Shown here piece after piece: positions 9,001 through 17,812 of a stretch of DNA of 64,000 bases. The notes below the pieces were generated by a model. That model was not told where the DNA came from, made no database searches, and was given only the letters and a program-made list of their open reading frames with translations. Numbering within the stretch: the stretch's first letter is position 1; the number at the start of each line of letters is the position of its first letter. A program made the position numbers and the translations under genes. The DNA comes from JBBRSD01 sp038245725 (GTDB lineage Bacteria > Actinomycetota > Coriobacteriia > Anaerosomatales > JAAXUF01), in the NCBI GenBank assembly GCA_038245725.1, contig JBBRSD010000002.1:1-64000 (forward strand), in the 5' to 3' direction.

Positions 9001-9616
9001 CGAGCGGGCGCAACTGGCGGTCGATCTCGGTCGCGATATCGCGACCGCGCTCGAGGTGCGCGTCCATCGCAGAGAGCTTGCGCAGCGCGCGCTCCTTGCG
9101 CTTCTTGTGCTTGAGAACGCCTGCCGCCTCTTCGATGAGCGTGCGGCGGTCTTCCGGCCGCGAGTTCAGTACCTCGTCGAGGCGGCCCTGACTTATGATC
9201 GAATGGGTGTCGCGACCGAGGCCCGAGTCGCTCAGGAGGTCCTGGATGTCCATCAGCCGCGCCGGAGCGTTGTTGATGAGGTACTCGGACTCGCCGTTGC
9301 GGTACATGCGGCGCGTGATCGCGACCTCGGCGAACTCGAGCGGCAGCGTGCCGTCCTGGTTGTCGAGCACGAGGTCGACCTCGGCAACACCAACCGCCTG
9401 ACGCGCCGAGGACCCTGCGAAGATCACGTCTTCCATCGCGGCACCGCGCAGCTGCTTCGCCGACTGCTCGCCGAGCACCCAGAGCACCGCATCAGAGACG
9501 TTGGACTTGCCCGAACCGTTCGGCCCGACCACGACGGTCACGCCGGGCTCGAGCAGCATCACGCTCCTGTCCGCGAAGGACTTGAAACCCTTGAGTGTGA
9601 GCGACTTCAGGTGCAC
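6047..9616 (-). CDS. smc: chromosome segregation ATPase SMC
   Basis: Condensin ATPase that organises and segregates the chromosome as a dimer with ScpA/ScpB. The 1189-residue protein has the Walker A box GPNGSGKSN at 31-39, long coiled coils, a central hinge region (about 500-680, with PGIVGPIAEVV and VVWPNGKLTIG), a second coiled coil, the signature SLLSGGEKSLTALAL and Walker B FYILDEVEAALDDTN near the C-terminus. The GTG at 9616 (VHLKSLTLKGFKSF) is chosen because AAGGGG lies 4 bases upstream and the family starts there; a longer frame exists but codes for nothing recognisable. It sits between rnc and ftsY as in many bacteria. Confidence 0.97.
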   Translation of the reverse strand: MHLKSLTLKGFKSFADRSVMLLEPGVTVVVGPNGSGKSNVSDAVLWVLGEQSAKQLRGAAMEDVIFAGSSARQAVGVAEVDLVLDNQDGTLPLEFAEVAITRRMYRNGESEYLINNAPARLMDIQDLLSDSGLGRDTHSIISQGRLDEVLNSRPEDRRTLIEEAAGVLKHKKRKERALRKLSAMDAHLERGRDIATEIDRQLRPLERQASKAQQHAGIVGELRELDLTLAVDDLRRLQGTWEELAKREKEADADIDLSRYRLAEKERELGTFQSLLEEKGLFVGDLSEQRRRMQSILERLDAGLLLLEEKGKNLIVRLSELRQKLHHSATRSATRAGELDSLSAQRRETDGRLKALYGQLNELRKESEAVRKARIAADDDLARINADIRRHRKLLEDDRAESSKAGQALSAFAMEEDLLAERAEHIGEQRQAAQGTLSARRGRLEALAGSLQHVRREIALADSDVDKRVRVLDSRRKELETRRDRLTEARAESRGLEEVDRAFESASPALAWVLARARELPGIVGPIAEVVRAPEAFEALVERLLGADLFGLLVTDAKAASSIAAELRSHTEGELSLVPIAGARSCISGTPKTGSRLLDQLDCDENVRAAVEALLGDVFVVDSVDDAFAASAADKTGARFATSEGAVVWPNGKLTIGTQVSDTEGVLSRKRRINELHDLMIAMTAAVGEAESDHGDAEEALRAAQQDALELSQRVATLTGEHDSMLEEVGRLEQQLTALDTEAEGVARRITDIRDRTAKDRPTLDALAVRIEQIGADLERLEEESAVSREQRDARFREESATFERLSTCQVDIATVSEREVHLKRQVNTINSELRELEDTLRASKETEAALELLRQRIQPVHDLYLVLQERAEHWAHKLKDRARFEQADSESLRETIHGAQDGVREVQAEIDEKNAAASDLRVEKGQLEVQVNQAVRRIVEDLGVPIETALAAEPLDNRTTTEDRAHRLRKQLSNLGPVNPIAMEEFESLRKRREFMADQIEDLDSSRRALHKVVAAIDRKMRDRFLETFEQVDRHFQQIFGVLFPGGTSQLQLTEPDDPEATGIEVIAQPRGKKLSKMSLLSGGEKSLTALALLFAVYRTRPCPFYILDEVEAALDDTNLRRFVAFTDSMRHHTQFIVVTHQRRTMEMADVLYGVSMQADGVSKVVSQKLDRATAIAKEPQDDDDSVV

Positions 9617-9713
9617 GGTTCCCCTTGGAAAATAGCAGGTAGCAAGCGTGGCGACGTGGCGCGGCAACGCGTCGGAAAGTGTATCACAGGGGATCGACCG
9701 TACCGCGCGCGGA

Positions 9714-10460
9714 TCAGCGCTTCGGAACGCGTTTCGCAGGCCCGGTTTCCAGCGTTCGCAACGCGGCGCCCGCAGCGGCCGCTTCGGCCTCCCGCTTTGT
9801 CCGCCCGGTACCCTCTCCGAGACGCTTCCCTGCAACGTCGACCGCCACCGTGAACGCGCGATCGTGCGGCGGACCCTGCTCGGATAGCGTGGTATAGGCC
9901 GCGCTCTGGCCCTTCGCCTGAACGAGCTCCTGGAGCTGGGACTTCGGATTCTCGGGCGTCTCGGCGACGTCTTCGGTGATGAGAGGCCCAAGCGTGGACA
10001 GCACCCACTCGCGCGCCACGTCGATGCCGCCGTCGAGGTAGAGCGCGGCGGTCAGCGCTTCGTAGGCGTTCTCCAGCGCAGACGCGAGCCCTCGCCCGCC
10101 GGTTCCGCGCTCGCTCTCGCCCACGATGATCGCATCGGCCAGCCCGAGGTCGCGCGCGACGCCCGAGAGCACGGTTCCGGCAACAAGCGACACCTTGATC
10201 CGCGTCATGCCGCCCTCGCGCATGTGCGGAAAGCGCTGGTAAGCCTCTTCACAGATGATGAAGCCGAGCACCGCATCGCCGAGGAACTCAAGTCGCTCGT
10301 ACACACCTTCAACCGCCCTGCTCTCGACTGCCGACGGGTGTGTCAGCGCGACTCGCAGTAGCTCGCGATCACCGAAGGCGCGGCCGAGAATGCGCTCGGC
10401 GATGAGCATGCGCGCCTCATCGTCTCGCTGCCCCGATCCGGTCGCACGTCGGCTGACCAC
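9714..10460 (-). CDS. rnc: ribonuclease III
   Basis: Endonuclease that cuts double-stranded RNA during rRNA and mRNA processing. The 248-residue protein has the catalytic signature ERLEFLGDAVLGFI near residues 55-68, the second acidic site in ALENAYEALTAALYLDGG, and a C-terminal dsRNA-binding domain that starts NPKSQLQELVQ. It starts with GTG just 9 bases after fabF and continues into smc, so it links the fatty-acid operon with the smc-ftsY genes. The C-terminus has a short basic tail (GPAKRVPKR). Confidence 0.95.
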   Translation of the reverse strand: MVSRRATGSGQRDDEARMLIAERILGRAFGDRELLRVALTHPSAVESRAVEGVYERLEFLGDAVLGFIICEEAYQRFPHMREGGMTRIKVSLVAGTVLSGVARDLGLADAIIVGESERGTGGRGLASALENAYEALTAALYLDGGIDVAREWVLSTLGPLITEDVAETPENPKSQLQELVQAKGQSAAYTTLSEQGPPHDRAFTVAVDVAGKRLGEGTGRTKREAEAAAAGAALRTLETGPAKRVPKR

Positions 10461-10469
10461 GGGTGCGCC

Positions 10470-11699
10470 TCAGGACTTCGCGAGGATGAGCGTCGCGTTG
10501 TGACCGCCGAAACCGAAGGAGTTGCTCATTGTGATCTTCAGGTCGACCTCGCGGGCCACGTTGGGCACGTAGTCGAGGTCGCACTCGGGATCGGGATCGG
10601 TGAGGTTGATCGTTGGCGGCACGAGCCCATGCTCCATCGCGAGCACGCACACAGCCGCCTCGGCCGCACCGGCGCCGCCGAGCATGTGACCCATCATCGA
10701 CTTCGTCGAGCTGACAAGCGGCGCGTCGGCACCGAACACCGCCTTGATCGCGTTGGTCTCGGCGATGTCGCCGACCTCGGTCGACGTGCCATGCGCGTTG
10801 ATGTAGTCGACCGCCGAAGGCTCGATGCCAGCCTGTGCGAGCGCTTGCGTCATGGCGCGAATGGCGCCGTTGCCGTCGGGTGCCGGTGAGGTGATGTGAT
10901 ACGCGTCGGCGGTCGCTCCGTAGCCGATGAGCTCGGCGCGGATGTTTGCTCCGCGTGCCACCGCGTGGTCCCAATCCTCGAGCACGAGAACTCCGCCGCC
11001 TTCTGCGATGACGAAGCCGTCGCGACCGGCGTCCCAGGGGCGCGAGGCGACCGTCGGGTCGTCGTTGCGGGTCGAAAGGGCACGCGCGGCCCCGAAGCCG
11101 GCCACTCCCAGCGGGGTGACGCCTGCGTCGAAACCGCCGGCCACGACCAGGTCGGCGTCACCGCGGCGGATCACCTCGGCGGCCTCGCCGATCGCATGCG
11201 AACCGGTCGCGCAGGCCGAGACGGGCGCGTAGTTGATGCCTTTGAGACCGTGGCGGATCGAGACCTGGCCGGCGGCGAGGTCCACGATCATCATGGGCAC
11301 AAGGAACGGGCTGACGCGACTGGGACCGCGCTCGAGCAGGATCGAATGCTGGTCCTCCATGGTGCCCAGCCCACCGATGCCCGAGCCGATGATGCAGCCC
11401 GCGCGTACGGCGAGTTCCTCCGAGATCTCTGTCAGTCCGGCGTCGCGCATAGCCTCATCGGCGGCGACCACCGCGAACTGCTGGAACCGCGACATCCGGC
11501 GCAGTTCCTTCTTGTCGATCAGCGCGCTCGGGTCGAAATCCTTCACGTAGCCCGCGAAACGGGTCGTGTATTCAGACGCATCGAAGTGCTCGATCGCCGA
11601 GATGCCCGAACGGCCGTTGGCGAGCGAGTCCCACATCGCATCGCTGCCGATGCCCGTGGGCGTGACGACGCCGATACCGGTGACGGCTACCCTTCTCAT
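10470..11699 (-). CDS. fabF: 3-oxoacyl-ACP synthase II
   Basis: Condensing enzyme that extends acyl-ACP with malonyl-ACP. The 409-residue protein has the Cys-His-His triad: Cys163 in SACATGSHAIGEAAE, His303 in NAHGTSTEVGD and His338 in MMGHMLGGAGAAEA; the C-terminal NSFGFGGHNA loop is present. Its start overlaps the stop of the upstream fabK-like gene by 4 bases. It is the last fab gene of a minus-strand operon that runs from plsX/fabH toward rnc. Confidence 0.97.
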   Translation of the reverse strand: MRRVAVTGIGVVTPTGIGSDAMWDSLANGRSGISAIEHFDASEYTTRFAGYVKDFDPSALIDKKELRRMSRFQQFAVVAADEAMRDAGLTEISEELAVRAGCIIGSGIGGLGTMEDQHSILLERGPSRVSPFLVPMMIVDLAAGQVSIRHGLKGINYAPVSACATGSHAIGEAAEVIRRGDADLVVAGGFDAGVTPLGVAGFGAARALSTRNDDPTVASRPWDAGRDGFVIAEGGGVLVLEDWDHAVARGANIRAELIGYGATADAYHITSPAPDGNGAIRAMTQALAQAGIEPSAVDYINAHGTSTEVGDIAETNAIKAVFGADAPLVSSTKSMMGHMLGGAGAAEAAVCVLAMEHGLVPPTINLTDPDPECDLDYVPNVAREVDLKITMSNSFGFGGHNATLILAKS

Positions 11700-12652
11700 G
11701 CTGACTCCCCTTCCGCGACGAGGTACTCGGACTCCAGGCGCGCCATCAGCACGGCGACGGTGGGGACGTCATGTACCCGCGCCGCTGCGGAGCCGGAGAA
11801 CACGAGCCCCTGCTCCACGTCGCCGCCCTGCGCCATCTCGAGCTCCCGCATGATGCAGTACTCCTTGTGGCACTCCTTGAGACAGGCGTGGCACTGCTCG
11901 ATCTTGGGGTAGTCGCCACGCTGAGTCCGCTCCCAGAAGGGGTTCTTCAGGCCGCGTCCGGGAAGCCCGACCGGGCTTTTCACGAGCACGATTTCGTCGG
12001 GCGTCGCGTCGACGTACATCTGCTTGAACGCATCAGGTGCGGAGGACTCGACGGTGGCCGCAAAGCGAGTCCCCATCTGAACGCCGGCGGCGCCGATGTC
12101 GAGGACGTGCTTGATGTCGGCGCCGGTGATCACGCCGCCTGCACCGATCACGGGGATGTCGACCGCCTCGACGATCTCGGGCAGCAGGTCGAGCAGGAAG
12201 CGGTCAGTGCCGAGATGACCGCCGGCCTCGTAGCCCTCTACGACGACAGCGGCCGCGCCGAACTTCTCGGCGAGCTTGGCGACGCGCACGCTGCCCACGA
12301 TGGGGACCATGGGGACGTTCGCGTCCTTGCACCACTGGAAGACGTCGCGCGAGAAGCCGGCACCCGCGATGACGAGATCGATGCCCTCGTCGAGCGCCGC
12401 CTGCACGAGTTCCTTGAACTTGCGCACCGCGACCATGATGTTGACGCCGATCACGCCGCCGTTGCTCGCCGCGCGGGCTCGGCGGATCTCCTCGCGCAAC
12501 TCGTCGACGGACAGACCGCTGCCAGCGATGATGCCGATGCCGCCCGCAGAAGCTACTGCGGCCGCCAGCGGAGCCAGCGATATGCGTACGGCCATCCCGC
12601 CCTGGATGATGGGGAGCCGGGCGGTCAGGGTGCCGATCTTGAGAGTGGGCAT
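11696..12652 (-). CDS. FabK/nitronate monooxygenase-like flavoprotein with a C-terminal Cys4 cluster
   Basis: FMN-dependent TIM-barrel protein of the enoyl-ACP reductase II / nitronate monooxygenase family, 318 residues. Family motifs are LPIIQGGMA at the N-terminus, GYEAGGHLGTD (about 140-150) and VIGAGGVITG (168-177). It differs from the second copy (14735-15685) by a cysteine cluster at residues 254, 257, 261 and 266 (CHACLKECHKEYC), which suggests a metal or Fe-S site. Position between fabF and acpP points to fatty-acid synthesis. The ATG at 12652 follows family length; a GTG 6 bases upstream is also possible because GGAG abuts the ATG. The exact substrate is uncertain. Confidence 0.85.
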   Translation of the reverse strand: MPTLKIGTLTARLPIIQGGMAVRISLAPLAAAVASAGGIGIIAGSGLSVDELREEIRRARAASNGGVIGVNIMVAVRKFKELVQAALDEGIDLVIAGAGFSRDVFQWCKDANVPMVPIVGSVRVAKLAEKFGAAAVVVEGYEAGGHLGTDRFLLDLLPEIVEAVDIPVIGAGGVITGADIKHVLDIGAAGVQMGTRFAATVESSAPDAFKQMYVDATPDEIVLVKSPVGLPGRGLKNPFWERTQRGDYPKIEQCHACLKECHKEYCIMRELEMAQGGDVEQGLVFSGSAAARVHDVPTVAVLMARLESEYLVAEGESA

Positions 12653-12757
12653 CTCCACGTCGGTGCCGTGCCTTTCGTGCGAAGTCAGGTGGACTGTCAG
12701 CCGCGCGAACACACCCGGCGGCCTGACGAAGCGCCGCCGGGTGGAGCATACGCGGGT

Positions 12758-12997
12758 CTAGCTGTTGGCCGAGATGTAGTTGACGGCGTCGCCAACGGTC
12801 TTGATGTTCTCGGCTTCCTCGTCCGGGATCGAGATCGCGAACTCTTCCTCAAGTGCCATGACCAGCTCGACAATGTCGAGTGAGTCGGCACCGAGGTCGT
12901 CGATGAACGAGGCATCGTCGGTCACATCGTCTTCCTCAACGTTGAGCTGCTCGACGATGACCGCCTTGACCTTCTCCAGAAGCTCCTCACGCTCCAT
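12758..12997 (-). CDS. acpP: acyl carrier protein
   Basis: Small acidic carrier (79 residues) that holds the growing acyl chain on 4'-phosphopantetheine. The attachment serine is Ser39 in LGADSLDIVEL. The ATG at 12997 (MEREELLEKVK) is preceded by GGAGG at 8 bases; an upstream in-frame ATG would overlap the ribosome site. It lies between fabG and a fabK-like gene, as expected for a fab operon. Confidence 0.97.
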   Translation of the reverse strand: MEREELLEKVKAVIVEQLNVEEDDVTDDASFIDDLGADSLDIVELVMALEEEFAISIPDEEAENIKTVGDAVNYISANS

Positions 12998-13060
12998 ACA
13001 ACACACCTCCCTCCTGTGGTACCGGATTGGACCGCTTCAAGGGCACAAGGCCCGGTAGCG

Positions 13061-13810
13061 CTAACAGAATGTCATACCACCGTCGACTGCGAGAACCTGA
13101 CCGGTGATGTATGCGCTTTCATCGCCCGCGAGGAACGCAACGACCGAGGCCACTTCACCCGGCGTGCCGAACCGCTTCATCGCGATCTCGCCGAGCAGCG
13201 CATCGCGAGCTGCAGTGGGAAGTTCGGCGGTCATGTCCGTTTCGATGAAGCCGGGCGCGATGGCGTTGGCGCGCACGCCACGACCCGCGAGCTCGCGGGC
13301 GACCGACTTCGTCAGGCCGATGACGCCGGCTTTCGCAGCGGCGTAGTTCGCCTGGCCCGCGTTGCCGACAAGCCCGACGACCGAGGTGATGTTGATGATG
13401 GAGCCGCTGCGTTGCTTCATGAGGTGCTTGGCAGCGGCACGCGTCACGGCAAAGACGCCGGTCAGGTTCGTACGGATGACGTCGTCCCAACGCTCGTCGG
13501 TCATCCGAACGAGCAGGCCGTCTCGCGTGATGCCGGCGTTGTTGACCACGATGTCGAGCCCGCCGAGCTCCGCGATCGTCTGATCGACGAGCGCACCCGC
13601 TGCCTCAGCGTCGCTCACGTCGCACTGGAGCGCCACTGCGCGGCCGCCAGCCGCCGAGATCTCGGCAACGACCGCGTTTGCCGCGGCCTCGGAGCCTGCG
13701 AAGTTCACGCACACCGCCGCCCCGCGCGCTGCAAGCTCCCGCGCGATCGCGGCACCGATCCCGCGAGACGCCCCGGTAACAAGCGCGACCTTCCCACTCA
13801 GATCAGCCAT
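13061..13810 (-). CDS. fabG: 3-oxoacyl-ACP reductase
   Basis: NADPH-dependent short-chain dehydrogenase that reduces 3-oxoacyl-ACP. The 249-residue protein shows the cofactor loop TGASRGIG at 13-20, NNAG near 91, the active-site serine in ITSVVGLVG and the YAAAK catalytic pair, and ends with the usual GQVLAVDGGMTF. The start overlaps the fabD stop by 8 bases, so the two are translationally coupled. Confidence 0.96.
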   Translation of the reverse strand: MADLSGKVALVTGASRGIGAAIARELAARGAAVCVNFAGSEAAANAVVAEISAAGGRAVALQCDVSDAEAAGALVDQTIAELGGLDIVVNNAGITRDGLLVRMTDERWDDVIRTNLTGVFAVTRAAAKHLMKQRSGSIINITSVVGLVGNAGQANYAAAKAGVIGLTKSVARELAGRGVRANAIAPGFIETDMTAELPTAARDALLGEIAMKRFGTPGEVASVVAFLAGDESAYITGQVLAVDGGMTFC

Positions 13811-14729
13811 CCTGGGTGACCCCTTCGACGATGGACTCGAGATCGTTGGATTCCACCGCTACCGCGGTGATACCTTCGACGCGCTTGGCCAAACCGGTGA
13901 GCACCGAACCGGGCCCGGCTTCGATAAGCGTTATCGGCCCCGATGCGGCAAGCGCAGCGAGAGTCTCGGTCCAGCGGACCGGTGACGTGATCTGGGCGAT
14001 CAGGTTCTCGCGAATACGCTCCGCGTCGGTCTCGGGAGCGGGGTGGGTGTTCTGCAGCACGGGAATCTTCGCGTCCGCGAACTCGGCCCCTGACAAGAGC
14101 TGCGCGAACGCGGACTGGGCGGGCTCCATCAGCGGCGAGTGGAATGCGCCCGTGACGGCCAGCGGGACGATCTTGCGAGCGCCCGCGGACGCAAGCGCCT
14201 CGGTCGCCTCGGCAATCCCGGAGACCGTGCCGGATATGACGACCTGCCCGACAGAGTTGTCGTTGGCCACCCACACACCCGGTATCTGCGCGATGGCTGT
14301 CGCGATGACATCACCCGGTATGCCGAGAACCGCCGACATCGCGCCCGGCGTGGCCGCCGCGGTCGTTGCCATAAGCCTGCTGCGCTCGACTACGAGCTCG
14401 AGGCCGGCCTCGGGCGAAAACACGCCCGCAATCGCAAGTGCCGCGAGTTCGCCGAGTGAGTGCCCGGCAACTGCCACCGGCTCAACGCCGCTCTCAAGCA
14501 GCGTCGTGCCCCATGCCCAGTCAGCGAGGTAGAGCAGCGGCTGAGACACGCGCGTGTCGGCCAAATCTTCGGCGTCGCCGAGACGCGAGATCGTGGACAG
14601 CTCGAGATCGGACAGCGCCTCGGCGGCATCGAGCAGCCGGTCGAGTGCATCGAGTTCCGGAATGTCTTGGAGCATTCCCGGGCGCTGTGAACCCTGACCC
14701 GGGAAGACGAATGCCGTGCGAGTGGCCAC
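13803..14729 (-). CDS. fabD: malonyl-CoA:ACP transacylase
   Basis: Transfers malonyl groups from CoA to ACP. The 308-residue protein begins VATRTAFVFPGQGSQ and has the nucleophile Ser91 in AGHSLGE and the histidine in VTGAFHSPLM. The GTG at 14729 is chosen because AAGGG lies 8 bases upstream and the family starts here; the frame extends far upstream through fabK2 but that part is an out-of-frame shadow. It begins 5 bases after fabK2 ends. Confidence 0.96.
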   Translation of the reverse strand: MATRTAFVFPGQGSQRPGMLQDIPELDALDRLLDAAEALSDLELSTISRLGDAEDLADTRVSQPLLYLADWAWGTTLLESGVEPVAVAGHSLGELAALAIAGVFSPEAGLELVVERSRLMATTAAATPGAMSAVLGIPGDVIATAIAQIPGVWVANDNSVGQVVISGTVSGIAEATEALASAGARKIVPLAVTGAFHSPLMEPAQSAFAQLLSGAEFADAKIPVLQNTHPAPETDAERIRENLIAQITSPVRWTETLAALAASGPITLIEAGPGSVLTGLAKRVEGITAVAVESNDLESIVEGVTQDG

Positions 14730-14734
14730 GTCGG

Positions 14735-15685
14735 CTACCCTTCGCTCGGCAACGCGCCGAGGCGCTTCATAATCGCCTCGGCTTCCGCGAGTATCTCCGA
14801 GACGATCTCGGCGGCGGGCTGGATCTCGCACACCATCGCAGCCACCTGGCCAGCCATGAGCGAACCCATGTGAATATCGCCGTGCCGCATCGCCAGCGCG
14901 AGTTTGCCGCTGCCCAAGGCCTCGATCTCCTCGGCCTTGTTCTCCCGGTCGAGCTCCATGATCTGCTTCGCGAGCTTGTTCTTGAGCACGCGCACGGGGT
15001 GGCCGGTCGAGCGTCCGGTCACGATCGTGTCGCGGTCCTTTGCTTTGATGACCTGAGCTTTCACGTCCGGGTGGATGGTGCACTCCTCGGCGCACATGAA
15101 GCGCGTGCCTACCTGGACGCCCTCGGCGCCAAGAGCGAACGCGGCGGCCATGCCGCGCCCGTCTGCGATGCCGCCCGCGGCGATGACGGGGACTGAGACC
15201 GCGTCGACGAGCTGCGGAGTGAGCACCATCGTCGTGAGGTCACCGATGTGGCCGCCGGCCTCCATGCCCTCGCCGATAATGGCATCGGCACCGATGGACT
15301 CCATGCGCTTGGCGAGCGCCACCGACGGCACCACCGTGAGTACCTTGATGCCGGCGTCCTTCAGGCCCGTCATGTACTTGCCGGGGTTGCCCGCACCTGT
15401 GGTGACGGCGTGGATGCGCTCTTCGATCACCATCGCGACGAGTTCGTCGATGTGCGGCGTCAGCAACATGAGGTTGACGCCGAACGGCTTGTCGGTGAGT
15501 TCCTTGGCGCGCCGGATCTCCGTGCGCAAGATGTCGGTGGGCATGTGGCCCGCGCCGATGATACCGATGCCGCCGGCGTTGCTGACCGCTGCGGCCAGCT
15601 CGGCTGTCGCCGTCCACGCCATGCCACCTTGAATGATCGGATGTTCGATACCCAGCAGCTCGGTGAGCCGCGTGCGAAGCGCCAT
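14735..15685 (-). CDS. fabK: enoyl-ACP reductase II
   Basis: FMN-dependent enoyl-ACP reductase that completes each elongation cycle. The 316-residue protein has the usual FabK length and motifs: HPIIQGGMAW, GIGIIGAGHMP, GEGMEAGGHIGD and VIAAGGIADGRGMA. ATG at 15685 has GAGG about 10 bases upstream. Being next to fabH and fabD, this is the better candidate for the operon's true FabK; the paralogue at 11696-12652 carries an extra Cys cluster. No fabI is seen in this window. Confidence 0.93.
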   Translation of the reverse strand: MALRTRLTELLGIEHPIIQGGMAWTATAELAAAVSNAGGIGIIGAGHMPTDILRTEIRRAKELTDKPFGVNLMLLTPHIDELVAMVIEERIHAVTTGAGNPGKYMTGLKDAGIKVLTVVPSVALAKRMESIGADAIIGEGMEAGGHIGDLTTMVLTPQLVDAVSVPVIAAGGIADGRGMAAAFALGAEGVQVGTRFMCAEECTIHPDVKAQVIKAKDRDTIVTGRSTGHPVRVLKNKLAKQIMELDRENKAEEIEALGSGKLALAMRHGDIHMGSLMAGQVAAMVCEIQPAAEIVSEILAEAEAIMKRLGALPSEG

Positions 15686-15690
15686 GAAGC

Positions 15691-16695
15691 TTATGCCTCC
15701 TCGTTCAGTGCAGCCATCGTCCAGCGGACCACCGCGGCGCCCCACGTGAGCCCCGCGCCGAAACCGACCAGGGCGAGCAGGTCGCCGGGCGCGAGTCGCC
15801 CGCTAGTATACAGGTCGTCTAACGCCATCGGTATCGAAGCCGCAGAGGTGTTTCCCGTGCGCTCGACGTTGCAGTAGACGCGCTCCTCGTCGATGCCGAG
15901 ACGCTCCTCGATCGTCGAGATGATGCGCTTGTTCGCCTGGTGCGGGACGAGCCACGTCAGGTCCGCGAGCGAGTGCCCGGCGACCGCAAGGGCCTCGGTG
16001 GTCGCCCGCGGAATCACGCGTACCGCGAACTTGAAGACTTCGCCACCGCTCATCTTGACGAAGTGCTCGTGTGCCTCGATTCGCTCGCACGTCAGGGGCA
16101 CGGCCGCGCCGCCCGCGGGCACGATGAGCTGCTCGGCACCGGTGCCGTCGGCCCCAAGGACGATCGTCTCGACCCCTGGCTCCTCCGCAGCGCGAAGCAC
16201 CACGGCTCCCGCGCCGTCACCGAACAGCACACACGTCGAACGATCGGTGAAGTCGACGAGCCGCGTGAGCGCTTCGGCGCCGATGACGAGCACCGTCTCG
16301 GCCCGGCCGGACTCGATTACGGCAGCTGCGGAGTGAAGCGCGTAGATGAAGCTCGTGCATGCGGCCATCATATCGACGGCCGGGCAGGTCAGGCCGAGTT
16401 TGGCCTGGGTCATGCACGCAGTCGACGGCATGACGTAATCGGGACTCGTGGTGCCCATGTAGAGCATATCGATCTGCTCGGCGGTCACACCGGCGCGCTC
16501 CATGGCCAGGCGGCCAGCTCGCGCGGCGAGGTCGGAGGTGGTCTCCCCCTCGGCGATGATGTGCCGCTGCTCGATGCCGGTACGTGACACGATCCACTCG
16601 TCGGACGTGTCGACGATCTGCTCCAGGTCGGCGTTGGTCATCACACGTTCCGGCAGGTAGGAACCGACGCCGATGATGGCTGCATGTCGTGTCAT
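15691..16695 (-). CDS. fabH: 3-oxoacyl-ACP synthase III
   Basis: Starts fatty-acid synthesis by condensing an acyl-CoA with malonyl-ACP. The 334-residue protein has the catalytic Cys113 in MMAACTSFIYAL, the histidine in WLVPHQANKRI and the asparagine in RTGNTSAASIP. The only reasonable start in frame is ATG at 16695 (MTRHAAIIGVGSYLP); an AAGGAG lies 14 bases upstream, which is longer than usual. It follows plsX and is separated from fabK2 by 5 bases. Confidence 0.95.
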   Translation of the reverse strand: MTRHAAIIGVGSYLPERVMTNADLEQIVDTSDEWIVSRTGIEQRHIIAEGETTSDLAARAGRLAMERAGVTAEQIDMLYMGTTSPDYVMPSTACMTQAKLGLTCPAVDMMAACTSFIYALHSAAAVIESGRAETVLVIGAEALTRLVDFTDRSTCVLFGDGAGAVVLRAAEEPGVETIVLGADGTGAEQLIVPAGGAAVPLTCERIEAHEHFVKMSGGEVFKFAVRVIPRATTEALAVAGHSLADLTWLVPHQANKRIISTIEERLGIDEERVYCNVERTGNTSAASIPMALDDLYTSGRLAPGDLLALVGFGAGLTWGAAVVRWTMAALNEEA

Positions 16696-16810
16696 GTGGA
16701 GCGAACCATCTCCTTTTGAGACGCGTTGGCCGAAGCACTCCGTGCGAGCCTCGGGGAGAGCGTCGGGGAAGTTTACACGTGCGGTCACTCCGAAAGAAGT
16801 ACTGGTCAGT

Positions 16811-17812
16811 CTAGTTCTCGGCCACGGCCGTCTTGATCCGGCCGGCGAGGTCGCCTTCGACGGCTTGCACGGCGACCCTGATGGCGTTGGCGACGGCGAG
16901 CGGACCCGACGAGCCGTGGCCGATGATACACACGCCATCGACGCCGAGCAGCGGTGCGCCGCCGTACATCTCGGGGTCGAGCCGTTTCTTGAGCCGCATC
17001 ATCGCCGGCTTTAGCACCGACGCCGCCAGCTTGGTCACGGCCGACTCCATCATCGCGTTCTTCACTTCGGAAAGCATCACGCTGCTCGTGCCTTCGAGCA
17101 GCTTGAGCGCCACGTTGCCGGTGAATCCGTCGGTCACGATGACGTCAGCGACTCCGCACAGAACGTCGCGACCCTCTATATTGCCGGAAAACGAGGGGAG
17201 TTTCTCGGCGAGCAGGGCGTGAGCCCCCTGCGCGAGCATCGAGCCCTTCGCAGGCTCTTCTCCGATGTTGAGCAGCGCGACACGCGGCTCCTTCACGCCA
17301 AGAACAACAGCGGCGTACGCCTCGCCCATCTCGGCGAACTGCAGCAGGTTCTCGGCCCTGCAGTCGGCATTGGCACCGACGTCGAGCAGCACGCAGGGCA
17401 CGCCCACCGTGGGGACGACGGTGGCGATCGCGGGCCTGCTCACGCCCGGGATGCGGCCCATGACGAGGGTCGCCGCCGCCATACACGCGCCCGTGTTCCC
17501 CGCCGAGAAGAACGCATCGGCACGCTTGTCGCGCACGAGCTGGGCCGCGACCACGATCGACGAGTCCTTCTTGGAGCGCACAGCTTTGGCGGGATGCTCC
17601 CCCATCGCGATGATCTCGGTGGTCGGATGCGCCTCGACCCGCTCTCCCGCCGAAGCGGCGAACGGTTCGACGATCTGTGCCGGACCCGTCACGACGATGC
17701 GCACCGTGGGGTTCGCGGCGAGCGCGATTCGTACGCCGTCAAGGATGCAGCCGGGTGCGAAGTCGCCTCCGACAGAGTCAACGGCAACGGTTACGGGACC
17801 AGACAGCGCCAT
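16811..17812 (-). CDS. plsX: phosphate acyltransferase PlsX
   Basis: Makes acyl-phosphate from acyl-ACP for PlsY-dependent phospholipid synthesis. The 333-residue protein begins VTVAVDSVGGDFAP, contains FFSAGNTGACMAAA and DVGANADCRAENL, and ends with HGSSGPLAVANAI, all typical of PlsX. ATG at 17812 is preceded by AAGGAG at 5 bases. The rpmF-plsX-fabH order is common in bacteria and couples ribosome and membrane synthesis genes. It is the likely acceptor of acyl groups from both the fab operon and the FakA/DegV salvage genes nearby. Confidence 0.96.
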   Translation of the reverse strand: MALSGPVTVAVDSVGGDFAPGCILDGVRIALAANPTVRIVVTGPAQIVEPFAASAGERVEAHPTTEIIAMGEHPAKAVRSKKDSSIVVAAQLVRDKRADAFFSAGNTGACMAAATLVMGRIPGVSRPAIATVVPTVGVPCVLLDVGANADCRAENLLQFAEMGEAYAAVVLGVKEPRVALLNIGEEPAKGSMLAQGAHALLAEKLPSFSGNIEGRDVLCGVADVIVTDGFTGNVALKLLEGTSSVMLSEVKNAMMESAVTKLAASVLKPAMMRLKKRLDPEMYGGAPLLGVDGVCIIGHGSSGPLAVANAIRVAVQAVEGDLAGRIKTAVAEN

